In this document: one piece after another, positions 24,701-32,685 of the stretch
Position numbering within the stretch: the stretch's first letter is position 1
Layout of the letters: the number at the start of each line of letters is the position of its first letter
Origin: Notospermus geniculatus
Lineage: Eukaryota; Nemertea; Pilidiophora; Heteronemertea; Lineidae
Assembly: GCA_002633025.1 (NCBI GenBank)
Contig: NMRB01001054.1
Coordinates: forward strand, 1 to 64,000
Reading direction: 5' to 3'
DNA length: 64,000 bases
Program-made: the position numbers and the translations under genes
Notes under the pieces: model-generated
Told to the model about the DNA's origin: nothing
Databases searched by the model: none
Seen by the model: only the letters and a program-made list of their open reading frames with translations

Positions 24701-27700
24701 GCACTACACTGCTGCACTCCCCCAGTTAGCTTTGGTAGCCTGGTGGTTATTACGTGTGCTGAGCAAGTGGCAGGCCCCCGGTTTGAATCCAGCCCAGGCC
24801 ATGTGGGATGTCATCCCTGGCTCTTCATGTCCATCACATGGGAGCCTTGTGCCATGTTCCTTTGCAAGGGCAAGAAAAAGACCCTATCCAAGTGTAGTCA
24901 GGGCCAATAAGGCCACGCTTTTTTTATTCCTTGTTTCGCGAGCTTTTTCTCACCACCTCCATCAGAGGAGGCCAGGGCGGAAAAAAAATAAAAATAAAAT
25001 TTTTATTTTTTGATTTCTCGAAAGTTATCCAAGTTCTCTGAAAAGCGGAGAAGAAAAAAATAAAATTTTATTCCGCAATAAACAATTGGAATAGGCTTAC
25101 CCAAACCCAAACACCAATGTACCGAAGCTTGAATGATGATGAGGCCACATCGACTGGTGTGTCCAAGGGCATTTCAGTGCCATAGCATATAGAACTGTCA
25201 GAAACCACGTATCAATCGAACGGTAAATCTGACAAAAGTCATATTTTTGAAAAATGTATTTTCGGTCTCGGACACCTGAGCGGCGGGCGGAATAAAAATA
25301 AAAGTAAATTTTTATTTTTTTTCCATTTTGGCAAGTTTTTGGAGCGGAGGGCTCAAGAAAACCCCCAAAAATATATATATATATTTTTTTCATTTTCCTA
25401 TTTTCACCTAGCGGCGGGCCCGCGAAACAAGGAATAAAAAAAGTGTGGCCTAATGCCTCGATGGAAAAATCAAATGAAAACACTTTATAAATAAAATAAG
25501 TAAAGCCAAAATAAAATCTTTTCTTTCAGGTATGTGACTGATACACTCCTTGGTCCAATTGATGAAGGAAAAATGAAGAAAACTATCGAACAAATAAAAC
25601 GTAAGATTAAGAACTTGAAATTCGTGCAGATACTTGGGACAAACAAGTAACAAGAGTGGCCTAGTCAGGGTTCAAAGTTCATGACCATTTGGTCTAAAAT
25701 GCGACCTGGATTTTGCTCTGTGCGACCCAAAAATTTGATGTCCTAATGCATTTTGTATTGTGTGCGACTTGATTTTTTGGCCTCTGCGACCAAAATCTGC
25801 TTTTCAGAATATGAACTTTGATCCCTGCTAGTCAATAAAAACCTCAGCTGATATCTTGTAGGTATTATCGTGCATCCTTGGGCAAAGCACTTAACTCAGA
25901 AACCTAAGTTTTGATGCAATTTTTCAGGTGTGAGGTACATGATTCGTAACCAGGAGGCATTGAATCGCGAGGTGGTCAGAAATATCGAGAAAAAACTGGA
26001 AAAATGCCGTAACCAGGAAAATAATCCAAATAGTGAGGTGTAAGTAGAGAATTTAGTGTCAAAATTTGATAAAATTGGTGCACTCTCGGCAAAAGTAGGG
26101 TTAACGGCCTTACAATGCAATGTAGCTGAAATGTAAGTCTCTGCAGGTTGACAAAAGATGATGACAATAGATGATTCCCGAATTCGCAGATCTGTGCACT
26201 TCCGCCGAAATCTCAACCAACCAGAGCCTCGATCTGAAACCAGCTGACGTGACGCCATCCATGATTCAGCAATGGTCAACTCTCACGCAACGTCTTCGAC
26301 GTCACTGTCGTGGGGTTGTCTGCGTCATGTCATTCTGTTTCAGACCGAGGTTGTGGTTGTGATTGCGGCTGAAGTGCGCAAATCTTTGTGGTTCACGTCA
26401 ATTTGAGAATTGTCTATAGCTGAAATGTACGTCTCTGCAGGTTGACATAATGATATAATAAAAGGAGTCGTCCTCCAGAAATTTCGCAAATTTTCGACCC
26501 CAATCGGGGTCTTCTTCAGGCTGGCACTTTCAAGTCGAGCTACCAGAAGTTAGCATAATAGTTGAGTAACTGATGACCAGTGATGATCACTTGCGACAAG
26601 CACCTGCTTTTGCCGGAGCAGGTCACAAATATTAATGGATTGTTTTCCGGTTTCTTTCAGTTACAAGAGAAAAATGGAGGAAAAATGGGACGATGAAGTG
26701 GAGCGACAGACAAAAAAACAAAAAAGAATAGCTGAGGTATGAAGCTGTCATTAATTTTTGGGACCTTAATACTTTTGCTTCCGCACATGGCTCTGATCAA
26801 GTCCTTAGATCCAGTCCTGCAGCGTGCAGGTTTGATTTGAAGGACCAGTCAGTACTCCCTCCTAGGGCACCTAGTCAATAGAGGAACTTCACGTGACGTC
26901 ATCATTGACGTCATAATTCGCACGTCAGCCATGTTGGACGTCATTTGAAGCTACGAATGCGTTGGACGTGACGTCCAACATGGCGGCATCTCGTCGCGGC
27001 AGTGACGTCACAATCGTCGCTGCACTTCCTCTATAGACTCTATCACTCCAGAAGAGTGCAGCACCTGATGGGGCAGCGTCGTGACATCCCGCACGTCATT
27101 TCGATGGCATGACGATGGCATGACTCGAGAAAACTTCCAGTTGTTTCAGCGATCATGGTGTCAGGAAACAATTTTTTTTCGTCTCCCGTCAAGACATTGT
27201 GAATTGACGTGCGGGACGTCATGACGATGCCCCGTCAGGTGCTGTGCTCTTTTCAGGCGCGGATCCAGAGGGGGGGTTTTGGGGGTCGTGACCCCCCCTG
27301 CTCGCCACCACCAATTGTTTTTTTTTCAATAGTTTGTGACAATAAGCAAAAAACGCAAGACTAGAGCTTCTGTTTTGATACTAAGATGCCAGGAAATCGC
27401 ATCTACGGCCTTCTAGATTTCAAAATTTTCTGGGGGAGGACCCCCGTTGGCGCAGGTTACTTCGGCGCCCGCCTACAACGACCGCCCTCGGCGGCCCTGA
27501 CCCCCCTCTGCCAAAAATCCTGGATCCGCGCCTGCTTTTGGAGTGATATCGTCCATTGTATCATATTTTCTCGTCAGGGTCGAAGCCATATTATTGGCCC
27601 TGGTAAGTATGGAAGAGGCCATCTCAAGCTACTCATGTTCCTCACTTGGATGGGGTCTTTTACTTGCCCTTGCAAAGGTACAAGGTACATGGCACCATGG

Positions 27701-30700
27701 CTTACTGTCCCATGCGACAGATGTGAAGAGCCAGGGATGATTGTCCCATAAAGCCCGGGATTCGAACCCGAGGCCAGCCGCTTGATAAGCACTATCCTAT
27801 CAAAGCTCCTGGTGGTGTAGTGGTTTGGGTCTCCGACTAGCGGTCAGAGGGTCCCGGGTTCGAATCCCACTGGGCGTGAGACTTTGGGCAGGTCTCTTTG
27901 CCTTACTGGCCTCTCTCCACCCAGGTGTATAAATGGGTACTGGGCGGAAATGCTCAGATTGTAGCGCTGAATGAGCAGCTCATCTGAGTCTACTAAAAGG
28001 TTTCAGGATAGACTGGGGTTAAAGTGTAAAGTTGGATGACACCTCTACCTTGTTGATATCAGACTGTAAACCCAAACTTCAACTTTAACTTCAAGGTCCC
28101 CCCCCCCCTCTGAGGCATCTCAGCTAGTATTGCCACCCAGGCATTCCAGCACAGGTGCAGGCGATATATCTGTGGCCATACCTTGAGTTTGCTGTAGGCC
28201 TATTTGTAAACAGATCCATAAACGAACAATTAAAATAACACGGCCTTATCATCATCTGTTGCAGGCCATAAAAACTGGCTGCAACTGACCGACCAGATTC
28301 CAACAATGGGTTAATAGTTGTACAATCGCTTAGTGTTTACTTGTATAACAATGCTTTAATATTTGCATCACCTGTTACCATGTGAACTAGGCCTAGTTTA
28401 ATCAATTTCTGTCGGTAGGCCTGGTGTGTTGATCAATCTAGTATTGCGTCTGGCTTTGTTCGTTAAGCGTACATTTGTGCAGTTTATTGAGAATAGTAGG
28501 CCTATCAGTATCATTGTGCTGTCCCATGGAATGGATGGGTGGGGTCTGCAGAGAGCATTCGGAACACTTCGGGTGTTTCCGTCATTCTTCGGAAAAGCCC
28601 GTCGGAAGTCATACAGTCATGCGTGGAGCGATTCTGGTCGTGATCACGGCCAGAATTGTTAGGCTGCCGTACCACTCATGACAAGTAGCCACCTCCGCGA
28701 AGAAAATATAACACCTGCAAACCCCAGTTGTCCGAAGGCGTGCTCATCGCTCAAATATCATCAAATTGGCATATATTTGATACGCTGTACATAAACTTGA
28801 AAGTGACACTTTTGGTGATCATGCCGGGCAAGTGGGAAAATAGGGAGTTTAAGAAATCTAACGATCAACATTAACTTTACGACAACGTTATTTTTTGTAC
28901 CGAAAAAGCAATATAAAATCTAGTGAATGTGCAGTATGAAAAATAACGTCGTCGTAAAGTTCATGTTTATCGTTAGATTTCTTACACTCCCTAATAACTC
29001 TCGCCGCTTACGTTAATGACAATAATTGTAATTTTCCTCAAATCTTTACTTTATGGAATTCATGAAATTTTTACAAGAATTCTTCCACCATTTACAAGCT
29101 ATTTTACAGTCAATGAATATTTCTAAATAGGTAAGTTTCTATGAGATTGTGAAAAATGTATAAAACCGAACCCTTTGAGTTCCGCTCAGAAAGTATGATG
29201 CACAAACTTATAAGGACCGGTAGATGTTTTTTTCTCTAATGGCCAATTTACACGGTGCGATTTGGACGGACAGACACAATTTTGTTGTACAATTCTGTTG
29301 GATCGGAAATTCTGTATACACGGTCTGATTTATTCATCTGTCAATACGGACAGACTCATTCTTCGTCAAGTACAAATACATGACCTCCAATGCAGCCACC
29401 TGATTGGCCTGTTCATGCGTCCTTTGTCCAACATCGGAAAAAAATAGGACATCCGTCTTGTGCATCCGACATCGCAAAGGCCATAAAATTTTGTCATATG
29501 TGCAGTTTACACGAATCAATTTGGACGTTGGATCCGACAATCGGATGTAAAAATTGTAGCGTGTAAATTGGCCTTAAGACATCTTTGACAACCTGACTGT
29601 GTTAGATAAGTCGCTCACCCATGAGATGTTTTGCATTTTTCGGAAATCCGTAAAGGTCTATGACCGCTAGCGCCCCCAAGTTGCGCTTTAAGTTCATATT
29701 ACTGAGCCACATTTCTAAGCTGAAAAAAGTTGCATTAAAGTCCTCAGTGGGGTTCAGAAGGTTCACAAACATGAAAACAAAATCAGTGAGTAGTACCAGA
29801 AAAAGATAAAAGAGGGCGATGACGTTAATGATATGCAAAACAAGGCTGAAATTTGCATACGGGGTTACGCACTGCAACCCGAGGACATCATGGTCATACG
29901 ATTCTAATTTCACGTTGCACCAATAGGTGTCATCGTCATGATCCATAATATAAATGCAGGAAAACACAATGAAAACAACATCGACGATCATTTGCACGCA
30001 GACTTTCGTGAAATATAACCAGCAGACGAGACGCTTCTGTTCATTCATGCGAAGAATCGTTTGCATGAGGCTGTTTTCCGGCGGCACGGCCAGCATCTGT
30101 ACGAAAGTGGTTTTGATGGTGTTTTTCAGCGTGTTGTAGCTCTGAACGTACGTTTTGATTTTGTCGATGTCGTGGAGGCGTTGCATGGCAAATTCGTGGA
30201 ATAGTTTCATGAGCGTTTCCATGTCCGTCAATTTCCGCGCCGCTAGGTACCATAACGACTGGATCACGCATAGTAGCGCCCCCTCCAGAATGAAAAAGAA
30301 CCTGTCCGTTCGGAACTGATATTCTGTGCATAAGTAGTCTAGTTCTGGTTTGCCGGTAACCTGGGTAGATTTTCTCGGTACTCCAGTTGAATTGTCAACT
30401 TTGGACGTGAAACACACCGTCTTGTGACCAAAATGGTGCACTACAATCACGTAGCAGATTATGAAAAGTGATAGCCATCGTACGCCATTCAGCGCAAATT
30501 TTAAACTTGGGAACTCCTTGAGTTGGCGGTTGTCAAACATTTTGGTTGTCAGTATTCCAGAAATTAGGATCTATTTTGAGCTGGAAACGTTCCAGTGTTT
30601 TGATTTTGTATTTTCAAGCTTTTCTCCACGGTAATAATATCAGTGACAATCGTCCATTTGTTTCTTTCGGTCACCGCCACAAGTTGCGTAGTCCTCTCAC

Positions 30701-31721
30701 AAGCTCAACCGAATGCATCATTCCTCTAAATCCCCTGAAAAAAACACAAATCGGCAATTATTTTGAAAAAAAATTTCAAGGAATGTTCTTCAGAAAGCTA
30801 TAATTTACAACTTTTCTTCAAATAATTCTCAATCAGGGCAGATATCCACGATTTCAGAAAAGAGGGGGCGCACTGTGCTAGCAAACATTGAAATCTGTGG
30901 TGAATTTCAAGGATTTGCTCCAAATTTCAGAATTTCACGGTCGATTTTACAGACTTGTTGGCCGAAAGGGGGCGTGCGCCCGGCGCCCCCCTTGGATCCA
31001 CGCTGACAAATCACTCATAACTGAAACAGTCATTTACTTACCTTCTCTGAAAATTTTCACCCGTGAACCGCACGATTGCTGGCGTACTTTCATCTCCCGT
31101 ACAAAATCAATTCAGCTTCAATCATATCACTCTCAGTTCTGCAACCCGTCCTTTGAACAAATAGGCCTAACGCCCAGTGAAAACCTGATCAAACAAGCAC
31201 CTGATCTCCCTTCAAGTCTAAATGGGATTGCCCAGCTTTAATGACTATTGAAGTCGATGCCCATTGGGTTAGTCCCCTTGTACCCACAAGAGGGGTACAA
31301 GGTGTGCAGCTTGGGCTGACAGATGCAGTTTAAATAACCCTTTCACTACCGATGACAATTCCATTAAAGGTACCGTAAAACCAATTCCATTGAAGGGAAA
31401 ACCAATTCCATTAAAGGTAAAACCAATTCCATTGAAGGGAAAAACCTGCCAAATCTTTAAAGGGACCCTATAGGCAGCTAGCTAACGCCACCTGTGATGA
31501 AGTGACCGCACTGATATGAGCCCATTAATAGATGGCTGACTAGAGTCCCTTTAAGCCTTTTACAGATATCCAAAATAAAGCACAAAAAACAACATATGAT
31601 ATGAAGATAACCCCGGTGGGGGTCGAAAATTTGCAAATATAAGAGACGATTTTATAAGCCTTTTACAATATTATCATTGCAGGCAGAGAGCTTGGCGGAT
31701 GAAGAGGCAATCGGTACATAG
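15787..31721 (+). CDS. CCNH: Cyclin H (CDK7/TFIIH kinase cyclin)
   Basis: Nine coding exons: 15787-15903, 16132-16254, 17083-17367, 17879-17986, 18729-18784, 25530-25600, 25928-26039, 26661-26736 and 31683-31721 (TAG). They total 987 bases, 328 residues, against 323 in human cyclin H, and every junction is in phase with GT/AG. The start is fixed by the conserved opening MFPTSSQVKNWMF (human has M..SSQ..HW.F). The first cyclin box holds FCARFQPPMPRAVVGTSMAY FKR, YHPREMMLTCVYLACKVEEF and HSPYRPFEGLLIDIK. The second begins near TDAMLIFSPSQIALAAIL. A basic tail KKQKRIAE and an acidic end DEEAIGT close the protein. Cyclin H activates CDK7 with MAT1 in the CDK-activating kinase of TFIIH, which phosphorylates the Pol II CTD. 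Introns 5 (18785-25529) and 8 (26737-31682) each host an intronless antisense gene. Confidence 0.96.
16616..16777. mobile_element. CAGGYGCGGATCC element, TSD CTAAT
   Basis: CAGGTGCGGATCCTG on the left, TGTATCCACCCGTG on the right, with CTAAT directly repeated at 16611-16615 and 16778-16782. It lies in cyclin H intron 2. Relatives at 27254, 30834, 50204 and 57365. Confidence 0.75.
16799..17043. mobile_element. CAGGGCTCGAAAAGT element (hAT-like), TSD TTAGG
   Basis: CAGGGCTCGAAAAGTAGC and ACTTTTCGAGCCCTG are inverted ends and TTAGG repeats directly at both flanks. The interior repeats CATTTGGCTA. It ends 40 bp before cyclin H exon 3. Confidence 0.88.
17386..17813 (+). repeat. SINE family B with nested family C insertion
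   Basis: The head (AGCCTAGTGGTTATCACGTG, B box GGTTCGAATCC) and body lie at 17386-17550. A family C segment (CGACCCCAACCGGGGTCTTCC) interrupts at about 17555-17692; the tail continues from GGGCAAGTAAAAGACC to GGCCCTGATGG. Confidence 0.85.
18173..18663 (+). repeat. Two tandem family J units
   Basis: Each unit contains GGGAGACCTCTATT, TGTAATCATACATTCTCCAAC, ACTGGGG and GCCGGCTGTC, ending TGG(T/C)CCTTTAA. An inverted relative is at 31885-32567, beyond the cyclin H stop codon. Confidence 0.75.
18851..19092. mobile_element. Family K element
   Basis: GTAGACCTTTCTCACATAGATGG on the left is mirrored by CCATCTTTGTTTGAAAGGTGTA on the right. An inverted copy split by another element is at 49403-49857. 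Confidence 0.75.
19515..19680. repeat. Tandem duplication of about 65-70 bp
   Basis: Two units share CAGTCGGTAYGCC, CACTAYGCAACTCTAC and CCCAGTGTGAAAGG. It lies between cyclin H exon 5 and the nested kinase. Confidence 0.65.
19697..19752. mobile_element. Short hairpin element copy
   Basis: TAGGTATTCATTGGAAAAACTC mirrored by CTTTCCAATGAATACCTA; same family as 10162 and 22795. Confidence 0.7.
19905..20015 (-). pseudogene. Decayed duplicate of the kinase C-terminus (subdomain XI)
   Basis: The minus-strand frame reads FIIDACWEAEMGNPPSAKKV, which aligns with HVVEACWETKTENRPTAKKL near the end of the intact kinase about 170 bases upstream. The DNA is also clearly similar (shared CCCAGCATGC and TTTCTTGGC). 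The usually invariant Arg of subdomain XI is Pro here, the sequence then runs into unrelated residues, and no other kinase subdomain is found nearby. It is best read as the remnant of a tandem duplication. Confidence 0.7.
20087..21322 (-). CDS. TKL/MLK-like protein kinase, intronless, nested in cyclin H intron 5
   Basis: A single uninterrupted frame of 411 residues. The catalytic domain spans about 138-408: glycine loop GYGTFG (146-151), VAIK lysine (168), C-helix Glu184, catalytic loop HRDLKSPN (263-270), DFG (288-290), WMAPE (310-314), DIYSFGVLLWEML in subdomain IX, and ACWET...NRPTAKKL in subdomain XI. All residues needed for catalysis are present. HRDLKSPN, the TSR after DFG and RWMAPE point to the tyrosine-kinase-like group, nearest to mixed-lineage/MAP3K kinases. 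The N-terminal 130 residues are polar and match nothing I know; there is no SH3, SAM or leucine zipper, so it is not a canonical MLK. Having no introns inside another gene's intron suggests retroposition, though no poly-A tract is obvious. The ATG at 21322 is the first in frame. The specific orthologue is uncertain. Confidence 0.85.
   Translation of the reverse strand: MALHHSQKLLDYRDFLPGTKTLPSLPVAAKTVTGSYRLVHGKRGPGISFSDPIRTEKTTLPQIPKAQFASRSDHNLMSVDSAYRSIDQSDYTEIAAKGLQTQKSEIEEPDYYTTASVELHQTSKCTMPTHLPKKMQQIVDWVEVIGYGTFGDVYRGFWHEGQKDVAIKIVKLNRDSDLENYKREIKIWRDLRHALLLRLYKYYFHTPTATVYMLMELSRHGSLYNRIETTRKNGEIIELKEIVDWASDILQALLYLHDRNIAHRDLKSPNVVLCDSHVRKTLRAKVCDFGTSRIIDHTTQATGMIGSTRWMAPEIMKGEKYNVKCDIYSFGVLLWEMLTCQVPFHNKTNPYALMWSVLERNERPPMPDMSEWSPTRRYLMTHVVEACWETKTENRPTAKKLAEKLLQFRDM
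21573..21805 (+). repeat. SINE family B copy
   Basis: CAGGTCACGGGTTCGAATTC (B box) then AAGGGCATGTAAAAGACCCC and GGGTCAATAATGCTTTGGC. The 5' head is shortened. It lies just upstream of the nested kinase start. Confidence 0.8.
22311..22580. mobile_element. Family P element
   Basis: TATAGACAAATCCCAAATTCC with GCGCACTTCCACCGAAATCG on the left; inverse arms ending GGATTTGTCTTTA on the right. Confidence 0.85.
22795..23190 (+). repeat. Hairpin element plus SINE family B (composite repeat)
   Basis: The hairpin TAGGTCTTCACTGGAAAGC/CTTTCCAATGAATACCTA at 22795-22872, then GTGAGATTTCAGTATTAGG, then a full SINE B with B box GAGTTCGAATGG. The same arrangement is inverted at 9733-10232, so the block moved or was copied as a unit. 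Confidence 0.75.
23762..23907. mobile_element. GGCCGTATGCACCAAACGAAG foldback
   Basis: CGAAGATTATCTTGAACTCAG and CTGAGTTCAAGATAATCTTCG, with GGCCGTA/TACGGCC ends, are near-perfect inverted arms of about 55 bp. Confidence 0.85.
23923..24341 (-). repeat. SINE family A, minus orientation, with nested hairpin
   Basis: The tRNA-like head is at the right (GGATTCGAACCCGGGACCCTC, ACCACTACACCACCGTGGC read on plus). A hairpin GGGTCAGACTTCAGCC/GGCTGAAGTCTGACCC at about 24122-24240 is inserted in the body. Confidence 0.8.
24728..24907 (+). repeat. SINE family B copy
   Basis: TAGCCTGGTGGTTATTACGTG and CCCGGTTTGAATCCAG form the head. The tail is cut by the family E element beginning at 24908. Confidence 0.75.
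24908..25453. mobile_element. Family E foldback element
   Basis: AAGGCCACGCTTTTTTTATTC and GAATAAAAAAAGTGTGGCCT as ends; inner stem CCTTGTTTCGCGAGC/GCCCGCGAAACAAGG. The right end is about 75 bp before cyclin H exon 6. Confidence 0.85.
25666..25827. mobile_element. CAGGGTTCAAAGTTCAT element (hAT-like), TSD CTAGT
   Basis: CAGGGTTCAAAGTTCATG and ATGAACTTTGATCCCTG are inverted ends with CTAGT directly repeated on both sides. The interior repeats TGCGACC. Located in cyclin H intron 6. Confidence 0.9.
26085..26630. mobile_element. Family O element with nested P and C elements
   Basis: Family O words (GTTAACGGCCTTACAA, CTCTGCAGGTTGACA, TGATCACTTGCGACAAGC, AGGTCAC) are broken by a family P element at 26167-26418 and a family C segment at about 26455-26555 (CGACCCCAATCGGGGTCTTC). 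Confidence 0.75.
26167..26418. mobile_element. Family P element
   Basis: TAGATGATTCCCGAATTCGC on the left, GAGAATTGTCTATA on the right, with CTTCCGCCGAAATCTC and its inverse arm. GTAGCTGAAATGTA flanks both sides, indicating duplication of host sequence. Confidence 0.8.
26877..27036. mobile_element. Foldback rich in TGACGTCA words
   Basis: ATAGAGGAACTTCACGTGACG pairs loosely with GTCGCTGCACTTCCTCTATAG. The centre GTTGGACGTCATTTGAAGC and GACGTCCAACATGG also pair. TGACGTCA resembles a CREB/ATF site but is part of the repeat. Confidence 0.65.
27037..27547. mobile_element. Family I element with a nested CAGGCGCGGATCCAG element
   Basis: AGAGTGCAGCACCTGATGGGG to TCAGGTGCTGTGCTC is family I. An element at 27254-27534 splits its right end, after which TTTTGGAGTGATA completes family I. 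Confidence 0.85.
27254..27534. mobile_element. CAGGCGCGGATCCAG element (hAT-like), TSD CTTTT
   Basis: CAGGCGCGGATCCAG and CTGGATCCGCGCCTG are perfect inverted ends; CTTTT repeats at 27249-27253 and 27535-27539. The interior is GC-rich with GGGGGTC/GACCCCC. Confidence 0.92.
27568..27802 (-). repeat. SINE family B, minus orientation
   Basis: Tail GGGTCGAAGCCATATTATTGG at left; head with GGGATTCGAACCCGAGG at right, directly abutting a SINE A in the opposite orientation. Confidence 0.8.
27803..28097 (+). repeat. tRNA-derived SINE family A, full length
   Basis: TGGTGTAGTGGTTTGGGTCTC, GGGTTCGAATCCCACTGGGC, GCTGAATGAGCAGCTCATC, and the tail GTTGATATCAGACTGTAAACC. This is the cleanest copy in the window. 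Confidence 0.9.
28098..28845. other. Cyclin H intron 8 sequence without recognised feature
   Basis: About 750 bases with a few short frames but no repeat boundary or conserved protein I can identify. Confidence 0.5.
28848..28992. mobile_element. Foldback element (GGGAGTTTAAGAAATCTAACG)
   Basis: GGGAGTTTAAGAAATCTAACG and CGTTAGATTTCTTACACTCCC are inverted, followed by pairing of ACTTTACGACAACGTTATTTT with its inverse. Confidence 0.85.
29239..29576. mobile_element. Foldback element (GGCCAATTTACACG)
   Basis: AATGGCCAATTTACACGGTGC and GCGTGTAAATTGGCCTTA form the ends; TTGGACGGACAG and TTGGACGTTGGATCCGAC words fill the interior. It ends just beyond the 3' end of the nested membrane-protein gene. 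Confidence 0.8.
29602..30540 (-). CDS. Four-pass membrane protein of pannexin/LRRC8-like architecture, intronless
   Basis: One frame of 312 residues antisense inside cyclin H intron 8. Hydrophobic segments lie at about 20-36, 80-100, 171-198 and 231-260. The loop after segment 1 has two cysteines (C43, C71) and an NST glycosylation site (50-52). The loop after segment 3 has two cysteines (C208, C224) in WCNVKLESYDHDVLGLQC followed by a proline. A cytosolic loop of about 70 residues joins segments 2 and 3, and a 50-residue tail ends in MGERLI. Four helices with two cysteines in each outer loop are the hallmark of the pannexin/innexin fold shared by the LRRC8 N-terminal domain; the C-x15-C-x-x-P pattern before helix 4 recalls LRRC8. 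No leucine-rich repeats follow. It is probably a large-pore channel or orphan relative at the plasma membrane. The architecture is seen; the family assignment is inferred. Confidence 0.65.
   Translation of the reverse strand: MFDNRQLKEFPSLKFALNGVRWLSLFIICYVIVVHHFGHKTVCFTSKVDNSTGVPRKSTQVTGKPELDYLCTEYQFRTDRFFFILEGALLCVIQSLWYLAARKLTDMETLMKLFHEFAMQRLHDIDKIKTYVQSYNTLKNTIKTTFVQMLAVPPENSLMQTILRMNEQKRLVCWLYFTKVCVQMIVDVVFIVFSCIYIMDHDDDTYWCNVKLESYDHDVLGLQCVTPYANFSLVLHIINVIALFYLFLVLLTDFVFMFVNLLNPTEDFNATFFSLEMWLSNMNLKRNLGALAVIDLYGFPKNAKHLMGERLI
30834..31006. mobile_element. Degraded CAGG..GGATCC element
   Basis: CAGGGCAGATATCCACGATTT and TTGGATCCACGCTG ends with AAATTTCAGAATTTCACGGTC inside, as in 50204 and 57365. 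No clear target duplication. It lies upstream of the nested membrane-protein gene. Confidence 0.6.
31360..31446. repeat. Tandem repeat of about 23 bp
   Basis: Four units of AACCAATTCCATT(A/G)AAGG. Confidence 0.85.
31457..31553. mobile_element. Internally deleted family H element
   Basis: TTAAAGGGACCCTATAGGCAGC and AGTCCCTTTAA ends with only the TAACGCCACCTGTGATGAAG part of the interior retained, 97 bp. Confidence 0.75.
31560..31665. repeat. Family C repeat
   Basis: CCGGTGGGGGTCGAAAATTTG with AGCACAAAAAACAACATATG; it ends about 18 bases before the last cyclin H exon. Other copies near 17560, 26455, 34640 and 42105. Confidence 0.6.
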
Positions 31722-31884
31722 CACCAGCTGGGAGACGATCCTACAGAAGAGGAAAGGATTCTAAATGTGATGCGGACTCTACCTTCATGATGATCACAGA
31801 AACTACGCACCTGCCGTCTCTATTGAAGACAATCAATCCCCAATTGGTCAAGTCTGTTCATTTGGTCCTCTTTAGGACATATTT

Positions 31885-32567
31885 CAAGTGTCTCGACAGC
31901 CAGCGCCACTCGCACTGGCAGTGATTGCGTCATTTGCCAATACTGTAGTTTTGCCTTTCGCACCAGTGTTGGAGAATGTATGATTACAAACTATGCATGC
32001 GTGGATACCTAGGAACAAGAGTTACTCTACATGGGGTGAGGTAGACTCCATATGCAGTCGTCTCATACCGTTTCCCGCCATTTCAACGACTGCACCATTT
32101 GGCATCAAAAGTCAGGTTTGGTTGCCAGATGGCGCTGTAAGATACTGACAAATCAGAGATCGAATCGGACCGTATCCAGGCAAATCCTTAAGACGTTTCC
32201 TGATTCGTTGTAGCAGCCCACGTGACCAAGCAATGCATTCGGTTTTTCACAATCGCATTTGTACGCTGTTGTTTTCCCCAGTTACACAGGTGCCGAACAC
32301 CCGATGTAAGCTGATCGCTGATTGGCCATTCGCGAAGTGAAAATATTCCCACTTGGGTAGTGGCACCTGGCGGCGAAACATGACATTCCTGGCTATTTGT
32401 GGCAGACGTTAGTGGCGCAGTGATTTGAAAGAGGTGCGGCACTACGGCTGCCCCGGGAGACTAGGGGTGAGGTTGATGAGCGGTAGTTGATCGACATTGT
32501 CAATAGAGGGCTCCCTTAACGCAGGTATGTTTTGCACAGGATAGGGCAGGAATACAGGGCCCCTTTA
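31885..32567 (-). repeat. Family J repeat, inverted, with internal insertion
   Basis: It shares GTGTTGGAGAATGTATGATTAC and CTACATGGGGTGAGGT with 18441-18663 in the opposite orientation, then resumes at about 32455 with TCAATAGAGGGCTCCCTTAACG. It occupies the cyclin H to HDGFL2 intergenic region or the cyclin H 3' UTR. Confidence 0.65.
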
Positions 32568-32572
32568 AAGAC

Positions 32573-32685
32573 CTGGGGCCTGTTTCGTAAAGTGACTTTA
32601 AGCTAATGGTACCATTAACTCAATGCATTTTCCATTTGGTTAAAGGTGCCATTAGCTTAAAGTCACTTTATGAAACAGGGGCCAG
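32573..32685. mobile_element. GGGGCCTGTTTCGTAAAGTG foldback
   Basis: CTGTTTCGTAAAGTGACTTTA and TAAAGTCACTTTATGAAACAG are inverted, with GCTAATGGTACCATTAA in the middle. Confidence 0.85.

Noticed and set aside
26880-27036. Cluster of TGACGTCA CREB sites
   Set aside because: The words belong to a foldback element; regulatory function cannot be supported.
29954-30331. Frames antisense or shifted to the membrane-protein gene
   Set aside because: No features; the 312-residue frame explains the region.
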